Source: Cyclobacteriaceae bacterium (GTDB taxonomy: Bacteria; Bacteroidota; Bacteroidia; Cytophagales; Cyclobacteriaceae). From it: a DNA stretch of 64,000 nucleotides. Below, piece by piece: positions 1 to 8,464 of the stretch; the first letter of the stretch is position 1, and each line of letters begins with the position of its first letter. Made by a program: the position numbers and the translations under genes. The notes under the pieces are model-generated. The model worked only from the letters and a program-made list of their open reading frames with translations, made no database searches and was not told where the DNA came from. The stretch covers positions 1-64,000 of the forward strand of contig JAEUUE010000042.1 of assembly GCA_016787605.1 (NCBI GenBank), read 5' to 3'.

Positions 1-1101
1 TACGGCAGCCTCTCCGTGCACCTGGGTGTATTCCTGATGCTCCGCACGTTTCCCTTTTGGGCCGAGCAGATGTCGGTGCGCATCCTTATCGCCACACTGG
101 GATTGACAACGAGCCTTGTCGCCACGGGGATCGCGCGGGTACAGTCATCGGTCAAGAGCCAGATCGCCTATTCTTCGATCGCCCAGATCGGCATCATCTT
201 CGTGGAGATTGCTGCGGGGCTCGAGACCCTGGCCCTGGTCCACTTCGCCGGCAATGCCTTCCTGCGCACATATCAACTCCTGGTTTCGCCTTCCGTGGTC
301 TCCTACCTGATCCGGGAACAGTTTTACAACTTTCAACCGCGGCCGATCACCATTGAAGACTCTTTCCCTCGCCGGTTCGGCTATTCCATCTATGTCCTTT
401 GCCTCAAGGAATGGAACCTGGATTCGCTCATGTACCGGTACCTGTGGAATCCCTTGAAGCTGCTGGGGAGGAAAATGGACTTCATCTCCCTGGAACGGGT
501 GCTTTGGGTGGGCATACCGGCTTACCTGGCCGGCCTGTTCATTGTTTACCACCGCGAGGTGCTCCCGGAAGCCGTGGAATCCTACTTCCCCTATTTATTC
601 TCGGCCATCGCCCTCATCCTGGTGCTGAAAGCCTTCACGGAGCGCATGCATGCCCGGTTAAGCTGGATTCTTGTCGTCATGAATCACTTCTGGATTGCGC
701 TGGCGATCTCCTTCAACGAGCGATTCAGTTTCAGCGAAGTGCACCTGTACCTCAGCGGTGTCGCCGTATGCGGGATCCTGGGACTGGAGGTCTTGCGGTG
801 GTTGAGGAGCCACGAAGGCAGCATTCACCTAGACCAGTTTCACGGTCATTCCTACCGTCATCCCAAGTTTGCCCTCGCATTTCTGATTGCCTGTCTCGGC
901 GTATCCGGATTTCCCTTAACCCCCACGTTCATCGGGGAAGACCTGATTTTCTCGCACATTCATGAAAACCAGCCCCTGCTGGCCTTCATCGTCTCGCTGA
1001 GTTTCATCATTGACGGGCTGGCCATCATACGGATCTACGCCCGGGTGTTCCTTGGGCCGCACGTGAAATCGATTTACGAGATGGCGTACCGGTCGTCGTA
1101 G
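1..1101 (+). CDS. NuoL-family proton-conducting membrane subunit, C-terminal part (possibly DabB)
   Basis: The frame is open from base 1, so the start lies outside the window; 366 residues are visible. Many hydrophobic segments fit a polytopic membrane protein. The stretch VKSQIAYSSIAQIG (about residues 51-64) matches the lysine-containing helix of NuoL/ND5 and Mrp-type proton-translocating subunits, and the late GFPLTPTFIGEDLIF resembles the GFP...F..KD motif of the same family. In Bacteroidota such single NuoL-like proteins often pair with a DUF2309 (DabA) protein in an inorganic-carbon uptake complex. That partner would have to be upstream of this window, because hflX follows on the other strand. 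DabB is therefore inference; family membership is secure. An Mrp or complex I subunit remains possible. Confidence 0.75.
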   Translation, partial: YGSLSVHLGVFLMLRTFPFWAEQMSVRILIATLGLTTSLVATGIARVQSSVKSQIAYSSIAQIGIIFVEIAAGLETLALVHFAGNAFLRTYQLLVSPSVVSYLIREQFYNFQPRPITIEDSFPRRFGYSIYVLCLKEWNLDSLMYRYLWNPLKLLGRKMDFISLERVLWVGIPAYLAGLFIVYHREVLPEAVESYFPYLFSAIALILVLKAFTERMHARLSWILVVMNHFWIALAISFNERFSFSEVHLYLSGVAVCGILGLEVLRWLRSHEGSIHLDQFHGHSYRHPKFALAFLIACLGVSGFPLTPTFIGEDLIFSHIHENQPLLAFIVSLSFIIDGLAIIRIYARVFLGPHVKSIYEMAYRSS

Positions 1102-1107
1102 CGGAAG

Positions 1108-2313
1108 CTATATCCCCATGTCCCAAGAAGCCGGGAGGTAATTCGGGTAGATCTTCATATGCTTCTCCTTGACGGCGTCAAAAATGACCCGGCGCAATTC
1201 ATCCAGGTTCTTCCGTGTCGTGGCTGAAACAAAGACGGAGTTCGGGTAGCCCAGCTCGCGGTATCTTCCCTTGATGCTCTCCCAGGTGGCCGGATCTTTC
1301 AGGCCGCTCACCAGGTCCATCTTGTTCAGCACGAGAAGGGTGGGAATATTTCCCGCACCGATCTCCCCAAGCGTATTGCTTACCACTTCAATCTGGTTGT
1401 CGTGGAAGGGATGCGACATGTCGACGACATGGAGGAGGAGGTCTGCCTCGCGAACCTCGTCAAGGGTAGACTTGAATGACTCGATCAGGTGGTGCGGGAG
1501 TTTGCGGATAAACCCGACCGTGTCGCTCAGGAGGAACGGGATGTCGCCGATCACCACCTTGCGCACCGTGGCGTCGACCGTGGCAAACAACTTGTTCTCG
1601 GCTTTGACGTCCGATTTGGAGAGCAGGTTCATCAGCGTGGACTTTCCCACGTTGGTATATCCCACCAGTGCCACACGGACGATGTTGGTCCTGGATTTCC
1701 GCTGGGTGGCTTTCTGCTTCTCGATCTTCTCCAGCTCGTCCTTCAGGATCGAAATGCGGTAGCGAATATTGCGGCGGTCGGTCTCAATCTCCCGCTCTCC
1801 CGCCCCGCCCCGGGTGCCCGTGCCGCCGCGCTGCCGTTCCAGGTGTGTCCACATCCGGGTAAGGCGCGGAAGCAAATACTGGTTCATGGCCAGCTCCACC
1901 TGGGTTCGGGCCTGCGCCGTCTGGGCGCGCATCACGAAGATATCCAGGATGAGCAAGCTCCGGTCGTAGATCCGAACCCTGGGTTCGTCGTCGCCGGCAT
2001 TGAATTCCTTCTCCAGGTTGCGCAACTGGCTTGGGCTAAGGTCATCATCAAAAATGAGGTTGCCCACCTTTTCCCGCCGGACGAATTCCTTGATTTCGGC
2101 CAGCTTGCCTTTACCCACGAAAGAGCGCACATCCGGGTGCGGCAGGTTCTGCACATAGCGTCTCACCGCCAAAATCCCCGCTGTTTCCGCCAAAAAGGCC
2201 AATTCATCCAGGTGCTCCGTAACCAGTTCTTCCGGTTCCCGCCCGGTCGTAACAGCGACCAGGACGGCACGGGACTGAGGGGATTGGGCTTCCAGGGATT
2301 TCACGGCCCGCAA
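1108..2313 (-). CDS. hflX: GTPase HflX (ribosome-associated)
   Basis: 401 residues, normal for HflX. The N-terminal HflX domain shows SFVGKGKLAEI (64-74) and DDDLSPSQLRNLE (about 89-101). A glycine-rich linker RGGTGTRGGAGE (162-173) precedes the G domain, which has G1 GYTNVGKST (218-226), G3 DTVGF (264-268) and G4 NKMD (330-333). HflX binds the large ribosomal subunit, splits stalled or hibernating ribosomes after stress, and hydrolyses GTP. The gene ends 6 bp from the end of the convergent NuoL-like gene and stands alone on this strand. All G motifs are intact. The identification rests on the linker plus G-domain order, which separates HflX from Era or Der. Confidence 0.96.
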   Translation of the reverse strand: MRAVKSLEAQSPQSRAVLVAVTTGREPEELVTEHLDELAFLAETAGILAVRRYVQNLPHPDVRSFVGKGKLAEIKEFVRREKVGNLIFDDDLSPSQLRNLEKEFNAGDDEPRVRIYDRSLLILDIFVMRAQTAQARTQVELAMNQYLLPRLTRMWTHLERQRGGTGTRGGAGEREIETDRRNIRYRISILKDELEKIEKQKATQRKSRTNIVRVALVGYTNVGKSTLMNLLSKSDVKAENKLFATVDATVRKVVIGDIPFLLSDTVGFIRKLPHHLIESFKSTLDEVREADLLLHVVDMSHPFHDNQIEVVSNTLGEIGAGNIPTLLVLNKMDLVSGLKDPATWESIKGRYRELGYPNSVFVSATTRKNLDELRRVIFDAVKEKHMKIYPNYLPASWDMGI

Positions 2314-2337
2314 ACTTAGGGCTAATTATCAGGGCGG

Positions 2338-2369
2338 TTTTCCGGCACGGTTACTTTTTTTTAGTTTTG
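2338..2369 (+). promoter_or_regulatory. Candidate Bacteroidota promoter for the exopolysaccharide operon
   Basis: TAGTTTTG at 2362-2369 matches the TANNTTTG -7 element of Bacteroidota primary sigma factors. A T-run (2338-2341) lies 20 nt upstream, the usual distance of the -33 TTTG element, although it ends in TTTTC. The ATG of the glycosyltransferase is 48 nt downstream. The match is by eye; no transcription start is known. Confidence 0.45.
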
Positions 2370-2417
2370 GGAGATTAATGGGTGTAATGTCTGTGCGCCG
2401 GTGTCTGCGTTGGCCTC

Positions 2418-3530
2418 ATGAAAGTAGCGATCGTTCTCAATACCTCCTGGAACATCTATAATTTCCGGATGAACTTCGTGCGTACCCTTATCAAGCAGGG
2501 CTACGAAGTCCATACCATTGCTCCAGTGGATCCGTTCACCCCCAGGCTTGAGGAAGCCGGTTGCCACCACCACCCCGTCCGTATGGACAGCCGGGGAATT
2601 AACCCGGTAAAGGATCTTGCCCTGATCGTTGAACTCCGCAGCATCTATAAGAAGGTTCGCCCCGATATCATCCTTCACTATACCATCAAGCCCAATATAT
2701 ACGGGTCATTCGCGGCGGCCACCCTGGGGATCCCCACCGTAAATAACGTGTGCGGGCTGGGGACGGTATTCCTGCGCAAGAACCTGCTTTCGCGAATCGC
2801 CGTTTTCCTATACCGGTTATCGTTTCGTTTCCCCCAGAAAGTCTTTTTCCAGAACCCTGATGACCGCGATCTTTTCGTGGGCAAGGGTCTCGTGTCGCCG
2901 TCTGCCGCCGACCTGCTCCCCGGATCGGGTATTGATCTCAACTGGTTTACGCCGGCTCCTTTCACCCGAAGCAAACCATTTACCTTCCTGCTCATTTCCC
3001 GGCTGATCACGGACAAGGGAATCTTTGAATACGTGGAGGCCATCCGTCGGCTGAAAGCCGAAGGCATCAATGCCCGCTTCCAGGTCCTGGGCGCCAAAGA
3101 CCCCGGGCACCGCAGAGGCATACCGATCCCCACCATCCAGCGATGGATCGATGACCAGACCATTGAATACCTGGGGACGACGGAAGACGTCAGGCCCTAT
3201 ATTCACTCCGCCGACTGCGTGGTGCTTCCCTCGTATCGTGAAGGTACACCGCACACCCTCCTGGAAGCCGCCAGTTGCGCGAAGCCGATCGTGGCTACTG
3301 ATGTGCCGGGCTGTCACCATGTAGTGAAGGATCAATACAACGGCATGCTGTGCCGCCTGAAAGATGCGGATGACCTGGCCGAGAAAATGAAGGCCATGAG
3401 CCGCCTGGACGACGAGACCCTTCGACGCTTCGGCATGAACGGCCGACAGAAGATGGAGGCCGAATTCGCCGACACGGTGGTCATCAACAAGTACCTGGAA
3501 TTCATTGCGGGCTTCCGCAAGGCCTCCTGA
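2418..3530 (+). CDS. Glycosyltransferase family 4 (polysaccharide biosynthesis)
   Basis: 370 residues with the GT-B fold layout of family 4 enzymes. The N-terminal half has MKVAIVLNTSWNIYNF, then HYTIKPNIYGSFAA (88-101) and NNVCGLGTVF (109-118), which are typical of N-acetylhexosaminyl or galactosyl transferases of the PglA/WbpH kind. The C-terminal half has GSGIDLNWF (169-177), SRLITDKG (194-201) and the retaining E-x7-E signature with E275 and E283 in SYREGTPHTLLEAAS. It transfers a sugar from a nucleotide donor, probably onto a lipid-linked repeat unit at the cytoplasmic face of the inner membrane. It opens the export module that follows. Donor and acceptor cannot be read from the sequence. 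Confidence 0.88.
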   Translation: MKVAIVLNTSWNIYNFRMNFVRTLIKQGYEVHTIAPVDPFTPRLEEAGCHHHPVRMDSRGINPVKDLALIVELRSIYKKVRPDIILHYTIKPNIYGSFAAATLGIPTVNNVCGLGTVFLRKNLLSRIAVFLYRLSFRFPQKVFFQNPDDRDLFVGKGLVSPSAADLLPGSGIDLNWFTPAPFTRSKPFTFLLISRLITDKGIFEYVEAIRRLKAEGINARFQVLGAKDPGHRRGIPIPTIQRWIDDQTIEYLGTTEDVRPYIHSADCVVLPSYREGTPHTLLEAASCAKPIVATDVPGCHHVVKDQYNGMLCRLKDADDLAEKMKAMSRLDDETLRRFGMNGRQKMEAEFADTVVINKYLEFIAGFRKAS

Positions 3531-3569
3531 CGGCTTTTTGCACAAAAATTGGGTACTTTTACCCCCCAC

Positions 3570-4349
3570 ATGGCACCTGCAGCGAACGCTTTACGATCCT
3601 TCCTGTTCCTCGTGGCCGCCGCCGGGATAGCCGGGGGTTGCGCTTCCTATAAGCAGAACCTTATGCTGAAGACGCCAGAGGACTTTACGTCGGCCAAGCT
3701 TTCCAAGGAAGTCCTCGAAGCCGAGCGGAACTACGTCATTCAGAAGAACGATCTTCTTCGATTGGAAGTCTATGCCAACAAAGGCGAGCGGATCATCGAC
3801 CCAAACCCCGACCTGTCGCAGCGGGGCAATCCCAACACGGTCGATGAAGAACCCCAGGAAAAATACCTGGTGGACCTGCAAGGCATCGCCAAATTCCCGG
3901 TCATCGGGGAAGTGAAAGTCGAAGGGCTGACGCTGCGACAGGCCGAATCGTTGCTGCAGTCGGAGTACGAGAAATACTTCAAAGAATCATTCGTCCTCCT
4001 CACCTTCGTCAACAAACGCGTGGTCATCCTCGGCGCCGTGGGCGGACATGTGGTCCCGCTCGAGAATCATAACGTAACCCTGGTGGAAATCCTGGCCGTG
4101 GCCAAGGGACTTCCCAATGATTCCAAGGCCAACAACATCCGCATCGTGAGGAAAGACCAGGTCTTCGTAGTCGACCTCAGCACCGTCGATGGATTTCTTG
4201 CCGGCAATATGATCGTTGAACCCGGTGACATCATTTATGTGGAACCCGTTCGCAAACCCTTTGCGGAGGGTCTTCGTGACTATGCCGGGCTGGCCAGCCT
4301 GCTCATCAGCACCTTGTCGCTCATTATTGTCATCCAAAGCACCAAGTGA
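3570..4349 (+). CDS. Polysaccharide export outer-membrane lipoprotein (Wza-like)
   Basis: 259 residues from the ATG at 3570; an upstream TTG is in frame, but the ATG gives a clean lipoprotein signal. The hydrophobic stretch ends in the lipobox AGGC, with Cys24 as the lipidated residue. A polysaccharide export domain follows (LVDLQGIAKFPVIGEV, then a TLRQAESLLQ helix), then one SLBB-like repeat around VVILGAVGGHVVPL. The C-terminus has a short hydrophobic helix before the stop, as in Wza. It should form the outer-membrane channel for capsule or exopolysaccharide. Its TGA overlaps the GTG of the kinase gene by 4 bp, so the two are co-translated with the chain-length partner, as in wza-wzc loci. 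Confidence 0.92.
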   Translation: MAPAANALRSFLFLVAAAGIAGGCASYKQNLMLKTPEDFTSAKLSKEVLEAERNYVIQKNDLLRLEVYANKGERIIDPNPDLSQRGNPNTVDEEPQEKYLVDLQGIAKFPVIGEVKVEGLTLRQAESLLQSEYEKYFKESFVLLTFVNKRVVILGAVGGHVVPLENHNVTLVEILAVAKGLPNDSKANNIRIVRKDQVFVVDLSTVDGFLAGNMIVEPGDIIYVEPVRKPFAEGLRDYAGLASLLISTLSLIIVIQSTK

Positions 4350-6658
4350 CCGTGGACGCGCGCATACATTCCGGCGGGAACGTTGAAAAGATCGACTTTG
4401 ACAAGCTCTCGATGCTGGTTCGAAAGCATGTCTGGATCATTGTGGCCATCCTGGCCGCGACCAACCTGGCCGCCTACCTCACCCTCCGCTGGACGAAGGA
4501 CGTCTATGAATCCAGCTCGGAGCTCAAACTGGACATCAAGCAAGATGCCACCGCCCTCGGCATCTCCCAGATTGTTGAAGACCAGAATCGAAACCTGATT
4601 GCCGGTGAAATTGAACAGATGCGCTCCAAGCTGTTCTTCAGCCGGGTATTGGATTCCCTGGACCTTTGGGTAAGCTATTTCAGCGAGGGAAATGTCCTCG
4701 AATTTGAACTCTACCGGGCTTCCCCGTTCCGGATCACCTACCAACTGGAAGACGACCGGTACCTGGACCGGCCGATCTATTTCGATTTCCTGGAGAACAA
4801 CCGCTATCGCCTGCAGGTGGGCGAAGAGGGTGAAGAATACGAGGCCGACCTGGGTTCACCGGTCCAGCTTCCCGGTGGTGTGATCACGGCCAACCTCGCC
4901 CCGCAAGCCAGGCCCGATTTTAAAAACCACTTCTTCTTTACCATCAACAGCCGCGCCAGGCTTCTTGAATTTCTCACCAACAACCTGAAGATTGAACCCA
5001 TCAGCTACGAAGCCAACACCATCCGTGTTTCCCTTCAGGATTTCAACCCCACCAAAGTCTATACCATCGTCAACAAGATCGACTCGGTCTACCTGTTCTA
5101 CAGCAACGAACAAAAGAACCGGGCGAACCGCCAGAAGATCGATTGGCTGAACAAGGAACTCGCCCAGGTGGAAATCAAAATGCAGAACTTCGAAACGTAC
5201 TTCGAAGATTTCACCCTCAAGAACAAGAGCAGCAATGTAGACTCTGAACTCCGAAAGACCATTTTCCTGATCAACACCATCGACTCCCAGCGGTTTGAGA
5301 TGAGCAAAAGAATCAGCGAACTGGATGTGCTGACCGACGAACTGGGTGCGGGCCGGAGCGGCATCGTTTCTCCCGATCTCCCGGACTACATCAACAAGTC
5401 TATTGAGTCGTATCACCGTCTTACCGAAGAGCAGCGGAGGCTGACCCTTTCCTACAAAGACAACACGTACGCCTACCAGCAGAAAGAGCACGAACTCAAG
5501 GCCGCCCGGACGGGTTTGCTCAGCCAGATCCAGGAACTTCGAAAGCGCTGGCTTACCTCCCTGACCGAACTCAACGAAAAGAAAGACAAGCTGGAGAAGC
5601 AGTTTGCCACCATGCCCCAAAAAGGTACCCAGTATTCCAAGAACCAGCGCTTCTACAAGCTGTATGAAGAGTTCTACCTCAGCATGATGCAGGCGAAGGC
5701 CGAATTTGAAATCGCCCAGGCCGGGAGTACGCCGGATTTCAAAATACTTTCCTCGGCCACCGTGGCCGCCAAGCCGGTAGCCCCCAACCGCCCCATGATC
5801 TACGGCATCGGGTTCATGTCGGGCCTGGTGTTGAACTTCTTCTTCATCGGCCTCGTCTACCTCGTCAGCAACAAGATCACCGGCGTGCAGGAGATCGAAA
5901 CGGGCACGCGCGCACCCATACTCGGCGTCATCCCGGAAATGAGGAACAAATCGACCAGTCCTTTCTATATCGTCGATCACCCTCGCTCCATCGTGAGCGA
6001 AGCCATCCGCACCCTGCGCACCAACCTCGACTTTTTTGCGTCCACCAATTCCCGCAAGGTGATCGTGATTTCCTCCACGGTTTCCGGTGAAGGGAAATCC
6101 TTCCTGGCCATGAACCTTGGCGGCATCCTCGCCCTTTCCCGGAAAAAGGTCATCCTGCTGGATCTCGACATGCGCAAAGCCAAGACGCACGCCTACACCA
6201 ACACCGACCCGGCCAAAGGCGTGAGCTCCATCCTGATCCACCGGCATACGCCGGAAGAGTGCATCATCCACACCTCGCTGGAAGGATTTGACTTCATTCC
6301 GTCAGGCATTCATCCGCCTAATCCTTCGGAACTCCTGCTCAACGGCGAATTTGAAGGGCTGCTGAGCAAACTCCGGGAGACCTATGATTATATCGTGATC
6401 GACACGCCGCCCGTTGGCCTGGTCACCGACGGCATCATGGCCATGAAGCGCGCCGATCTTTCCATCTACGTAGTGCGGGCCAATTACTCCAAGAAGGATT
6501 TCCTGAAGAATATCGACCGAATTACTGCCATCAACAAGCTCTCCAACGTTTCGGTGGTCCTGAACGCCTTGCCCAGCAGCGGTAAAACCTACGGGTATGG
6601 CTATTACCAGGAAGACGGCCTTCGCAAGACGTGGAAGAAGAAACTATTCGGCTCCTAG
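4346..6658 (+). CDS. Wzc-like chain-length determinant and tyrosine autokinase (BY-kinase)
   Basis: 770 residues with a GTG start that overlaps the previous stop by 4 bp. The order is an N-terminal transmembrane helix (about 28-50), a long periplasmic Wzz-type region rich in coiled coil (about 200-450), a second transmembrane helix (about 489-515), and a cytoplasmic kinase domain. Walker A is SGEGKS (580-585) and Walker A' contains D606 and D608 in LLDLDMR. The tail carries a tyrosine cluster at Y749, Y751, Y753 and Y754, the usual autophosphorylation sites. In homologues the phosphorylation cycle controls polymer length and export through the outer-membrane lipoprotein encoded just upstream. 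All key residues are present, so an active kinase is expected. Confidence 0.95.
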   Translation: MTVDARIHSGGNVEKIDFDKLSMLVRKHVWIIVAILAATNLAAYLTLRWTKDVYESSSELKLDIKQDATALGISQIVEDQNRNLIAGEIEQMRSKLFFSRVLDSLDLWVSYFSEGNVLEFELYRASPFRITYQLEDDRYLDRPIYFDFLENNRYRLQVGEEGEEYEADLGSPVQLPGGVITANLAPQARPDFKNHFFFTINSRARLLEFLTNNLKIEPISYEANTIRVSLQDFNPTKVYTIVNKIDSVYLFYSNEQKNRANRQKIDWLNKELAQVEIKMQNFETYFEDFTLKNKSSNVDSELRKTIFLINTIDSQRFEMSKRISELDVLTDELGAGRSGIVSPDLPDYINKSIESYHRLTEEQRRLTLSYKDNTYAYQQKEHELKAARTGLLSQIQELRKRWLTSLTELNEKKDKLEKQFATMPQKGTQYSKNQRFYKLYEEFYLSMMQAKAEFEIAQAGSTPDFKILSSATVAAKPVAPNRPMIYGIGFMSGLVLNFFFIGLVYLVSNKITGVQEIETGTRAPILGVIPEMRNKSTSPFYIVDHPRSIVSEAIRTLRTNLDFFASTNSRKVIVISSTVSGEGKSFLAMNLGGILALSRKKVILLDLDMRKAKTHAYTNTDPAKGVSSILIHRHTPEECIIHTSLEGFDFIPSGIHPPNPSELLLNGEFEGLLSKLRETYDYIVIDTPPVGLVTDGIMAMKRADLSIYVVRANYSKKDFLKNIDRITAINKLSNVSVVLNALPSSGKTYGYGYYQEDGLRKTWKKKLFGS

Positions 6659-6659
6659 C

Positions 6660-7379
6660 GTGTTCTCGTTCTTCAGCAAACCTCGCCAACTCTCCACGCC
6701 GCTGGTGGCGGACATGCATTCTCACCTGCTGCCGGGCATCGACGACGGAGTCAAAACGCCGGAAGAAGCTTTCGAAGTAATCGATCAGCTTCAGGAACTG
6801 GGTTACCGGAAACTGATTACCACGCCGCATATCATGACGGATTATTTCGGCAACACAGCCGAATCGGTCCGTGCGGCCTACCAAGCCTTTCAGCCCCGGC
6901 TCGCCGCCCACCGACCCTCGCTGCAATTTGAATTTGCCGCCGAATACTACCTTGACGATACCGTCATCGCCCTGGCGGCAGAACGGAAACCCCTGCTGAC
7001 GTTCGGAGACAAGTACCTCCTGTTTGAAACCAACATGATCAGCGAGCCGCTACAATTGAAAGAGTTTATCTTCTCGGTAACCCTGCAGGGCTACAAGCCG
7101 GTGCTCGCCCACCCGGAACGCTATCAGTACATGACACTGGAGAAAGCCGAAGACCTCCGCAACCGCGGCGTACGCCTCCAACTGAACCTGCTGTCCCTGA
7201 TCGGTCACTATGGCCCGCCGGTTCAGCGCCTGGCTGAGAAACTGGTCGGACGCGGTTGGGTGGACATGCTGGGGACAGATTGCCATAACCTCGAGCACAC
7301 CCGCCTGTTAAGAGCGGTCGTTCGCACCACGGCCTACCGCAAGGCCCTGGATCTTCCACTGATCAACCATACCCTATAA
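6660..7379 (+). CDS. PHP-family protein-tyrosine phosphatase, CpsB/YwqE type
   Basis: 239 residues from the GTG at 6660, one base after the kinase stop; an earlier in-frame ATG at 6597 would overlap the kinase by 62 bp and lacks homology. Metal-binding PHP motifs are intact: DMHSHLLPGIDDG near residue 19, TTPHIMTDYF near residue 59, HPERY near residue 152 and GTDCHN near residue 206. Relatives are manganese-dependent phosphatases that dephosphorylate the BY-kinase tail. Position straight after the kinase supports that job here. No low-molecular-weight Wzb-type phosphatase is in this cluster, so the PHP enzyme is the likely counterpart; a separate one lies at 32687-33154. Confidence 0.92.
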   Translation: MFSFFSKPRQLSTPLVADMHSHLLPGIDDGVKTPEEAFEVIDQLQELGYRKLITTPHIMTDYFGNTAESVRAAYQAFQPRLAAHRPSLQFEFAAEYYLDDTVIALAAERKPLLTFGDKYLLFETNMISEPLQLKEFIFSVTLQGYKPVLAHPERYQYMTLEKAEDLRNRGVRLQLNLLSLIGHYGPPVQRLAEKLVGRGWVDMLGTDCHNLEHTRLLRAVVRTTAYRKALDLPLINHTL

Positions 7380-7380
7380 C

Positions 7381-8349
7381 ATGATCCTGGTTACCGGCGC
7401 CTCTGGACTTTTGGGTCAACACCTGGTGGAGACACTGTGCCAGCGGGGCGTTGCGGTAAGCGTGCTTGTCCGGAAGGCTGCTCAAACTTCCTTCCCGGCC
7501 GGCGTCATCATTCATGAGGGCGATGTGCTGGACGTTTATTCTCTTGGCGCCGCCCTGCAAGGCGTTGATACAGTCATTCATTCGGCTGGTCTCGTATCGT
7601 TCAATCCGCGGCGTCGCGATGAGATCTATGCCGTCAACGTGGAGGGAACAAGAAACATCGTGAATGCCTGCCTCAATTACGGGGTGAACACGATGGTCCA
7701 TATCAGTTCGGTGGCGGCCCTCGGCAGAAAACCCAACGCGGTGACCACCGAAGCGGATCCGTGGACGGGGCAGTATGCCGACGATTATGCCCGCTCCAAG
7801 TACCTCGCCGAGCTCGAAGTGTTCCGTGGCGGCGAGGAAGGCATGACGGTGAGCCTGGTGAACCCGGCGGTCATTCTTTCGGGACAGCCCCTGCACCGGA
7901 GCAGCGGCAGCCTGATGGACTACGTCTGGAATGAGCGCCCCTTCTTCACGAAGGGACGAATGAATTATGTGGACGTTCGCGACGTATCGGACGCCGTCAT
8001 GAAGTTGCTCGAGAATCCTCAGCCCGGTGAGCGGTTTACCTTGTGCGGTGGCGGTATCAGCTACCCGGAATTCTTCATGGCCGTGGCGAAGCGATGGAAA
8101 AAACGCGCACCCTACATTGGCCTTCCCGGCTTTACGGTCAGGGCGTTTGGGGCGGCTGAAGAACTCCGAGGACTTATCACCGGCCGTGAACCGATGGTTA
8201 CCCGTCATTCGGCAACGATGACGACCCGTAATTTCCGGTACGACACCTCCAAAGTCACGAGCGCGCTGGGCCTGCGCTTCCGCACCCTGGATGAGACGCT
8301 GGATTGGTGTTGCGCCCGCTACGAGCAAGATGTTAGGGGGAACAAATGA
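7381..8349 (+). CDS. NAD-dependent epimerase/dehydratase (extended SDR)
   Basis: 322 residues starting one base after the phosphatase stop. The Rossmann glycine motif is TGASGLLGQH (5-14), followed by DTVIHSAG near residue 70, HISSVAALG near 110 and the catalytic Y136-x3-K140 in YARSK. Extended SDRs of this kind act on nucleotide sugars, dihydroflavonol-like substrates or sterol-type carbonyls. The position after a polysaccharide module suggests sugar modification, but the sequence is closer to the broad dihydroflavonol-reductase-like group than to a named sugar epimerase such as GalE. Substrate is therefore unknown. The gene closes the tight run that begins at 2418. Confidence 0.85.
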   Translation: MILVTGASGLLGQHLVETLCQRGVAVSVLVRKAAQTSFPAGVIIHEGDVLDVYSLGAALQGVDTVIHSAGLVSFNPRRRDEIYAVNVEGTRNIVNACLNYGVNTMVHISSVAALGRKPNAVTTEADPWTGQYADDYARSKYLAELEVFRGGEEGMTVSLVNPAVILSGQPLHRSSGSLMDYVWNERPFFTKGRMNYVDVRDVSDAVMKLLENPQPGERFTLCGGGISYPEFFMAVAKRWKKRAPYIGLPGFTVRAFGAAEELRGLITGREPMVTRHSATMTTRNFRYDTSKVTSALGLRFRTLDETLDWCCARYEQDVRGNK

Positions 8350-8464
8350 CAGAATCAAGTTGTTCGTGGGTTATTATTCCTTCACTTTTGTAGGGGAATG
8401 AGGGGCGTACCGGCCCGCTTTTCATATTTCGGCCGGTTTTGTATTTTGGCGAAACCCTTTGAGC

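Noticed and set aside
4856-6271. 471-residue minus-strand frame opposite the BY-kinase
   Set aside because: It mirrors a gene with intact Walker motifs and is low in complexity; treated as a shadow frame.
8350-8464. Small RNA or terminator between the SDR epimerase and TPR genes
   Set aside because: No stable hairpin with a U-run and no clear promoter pair were found in this 115-bp gap.
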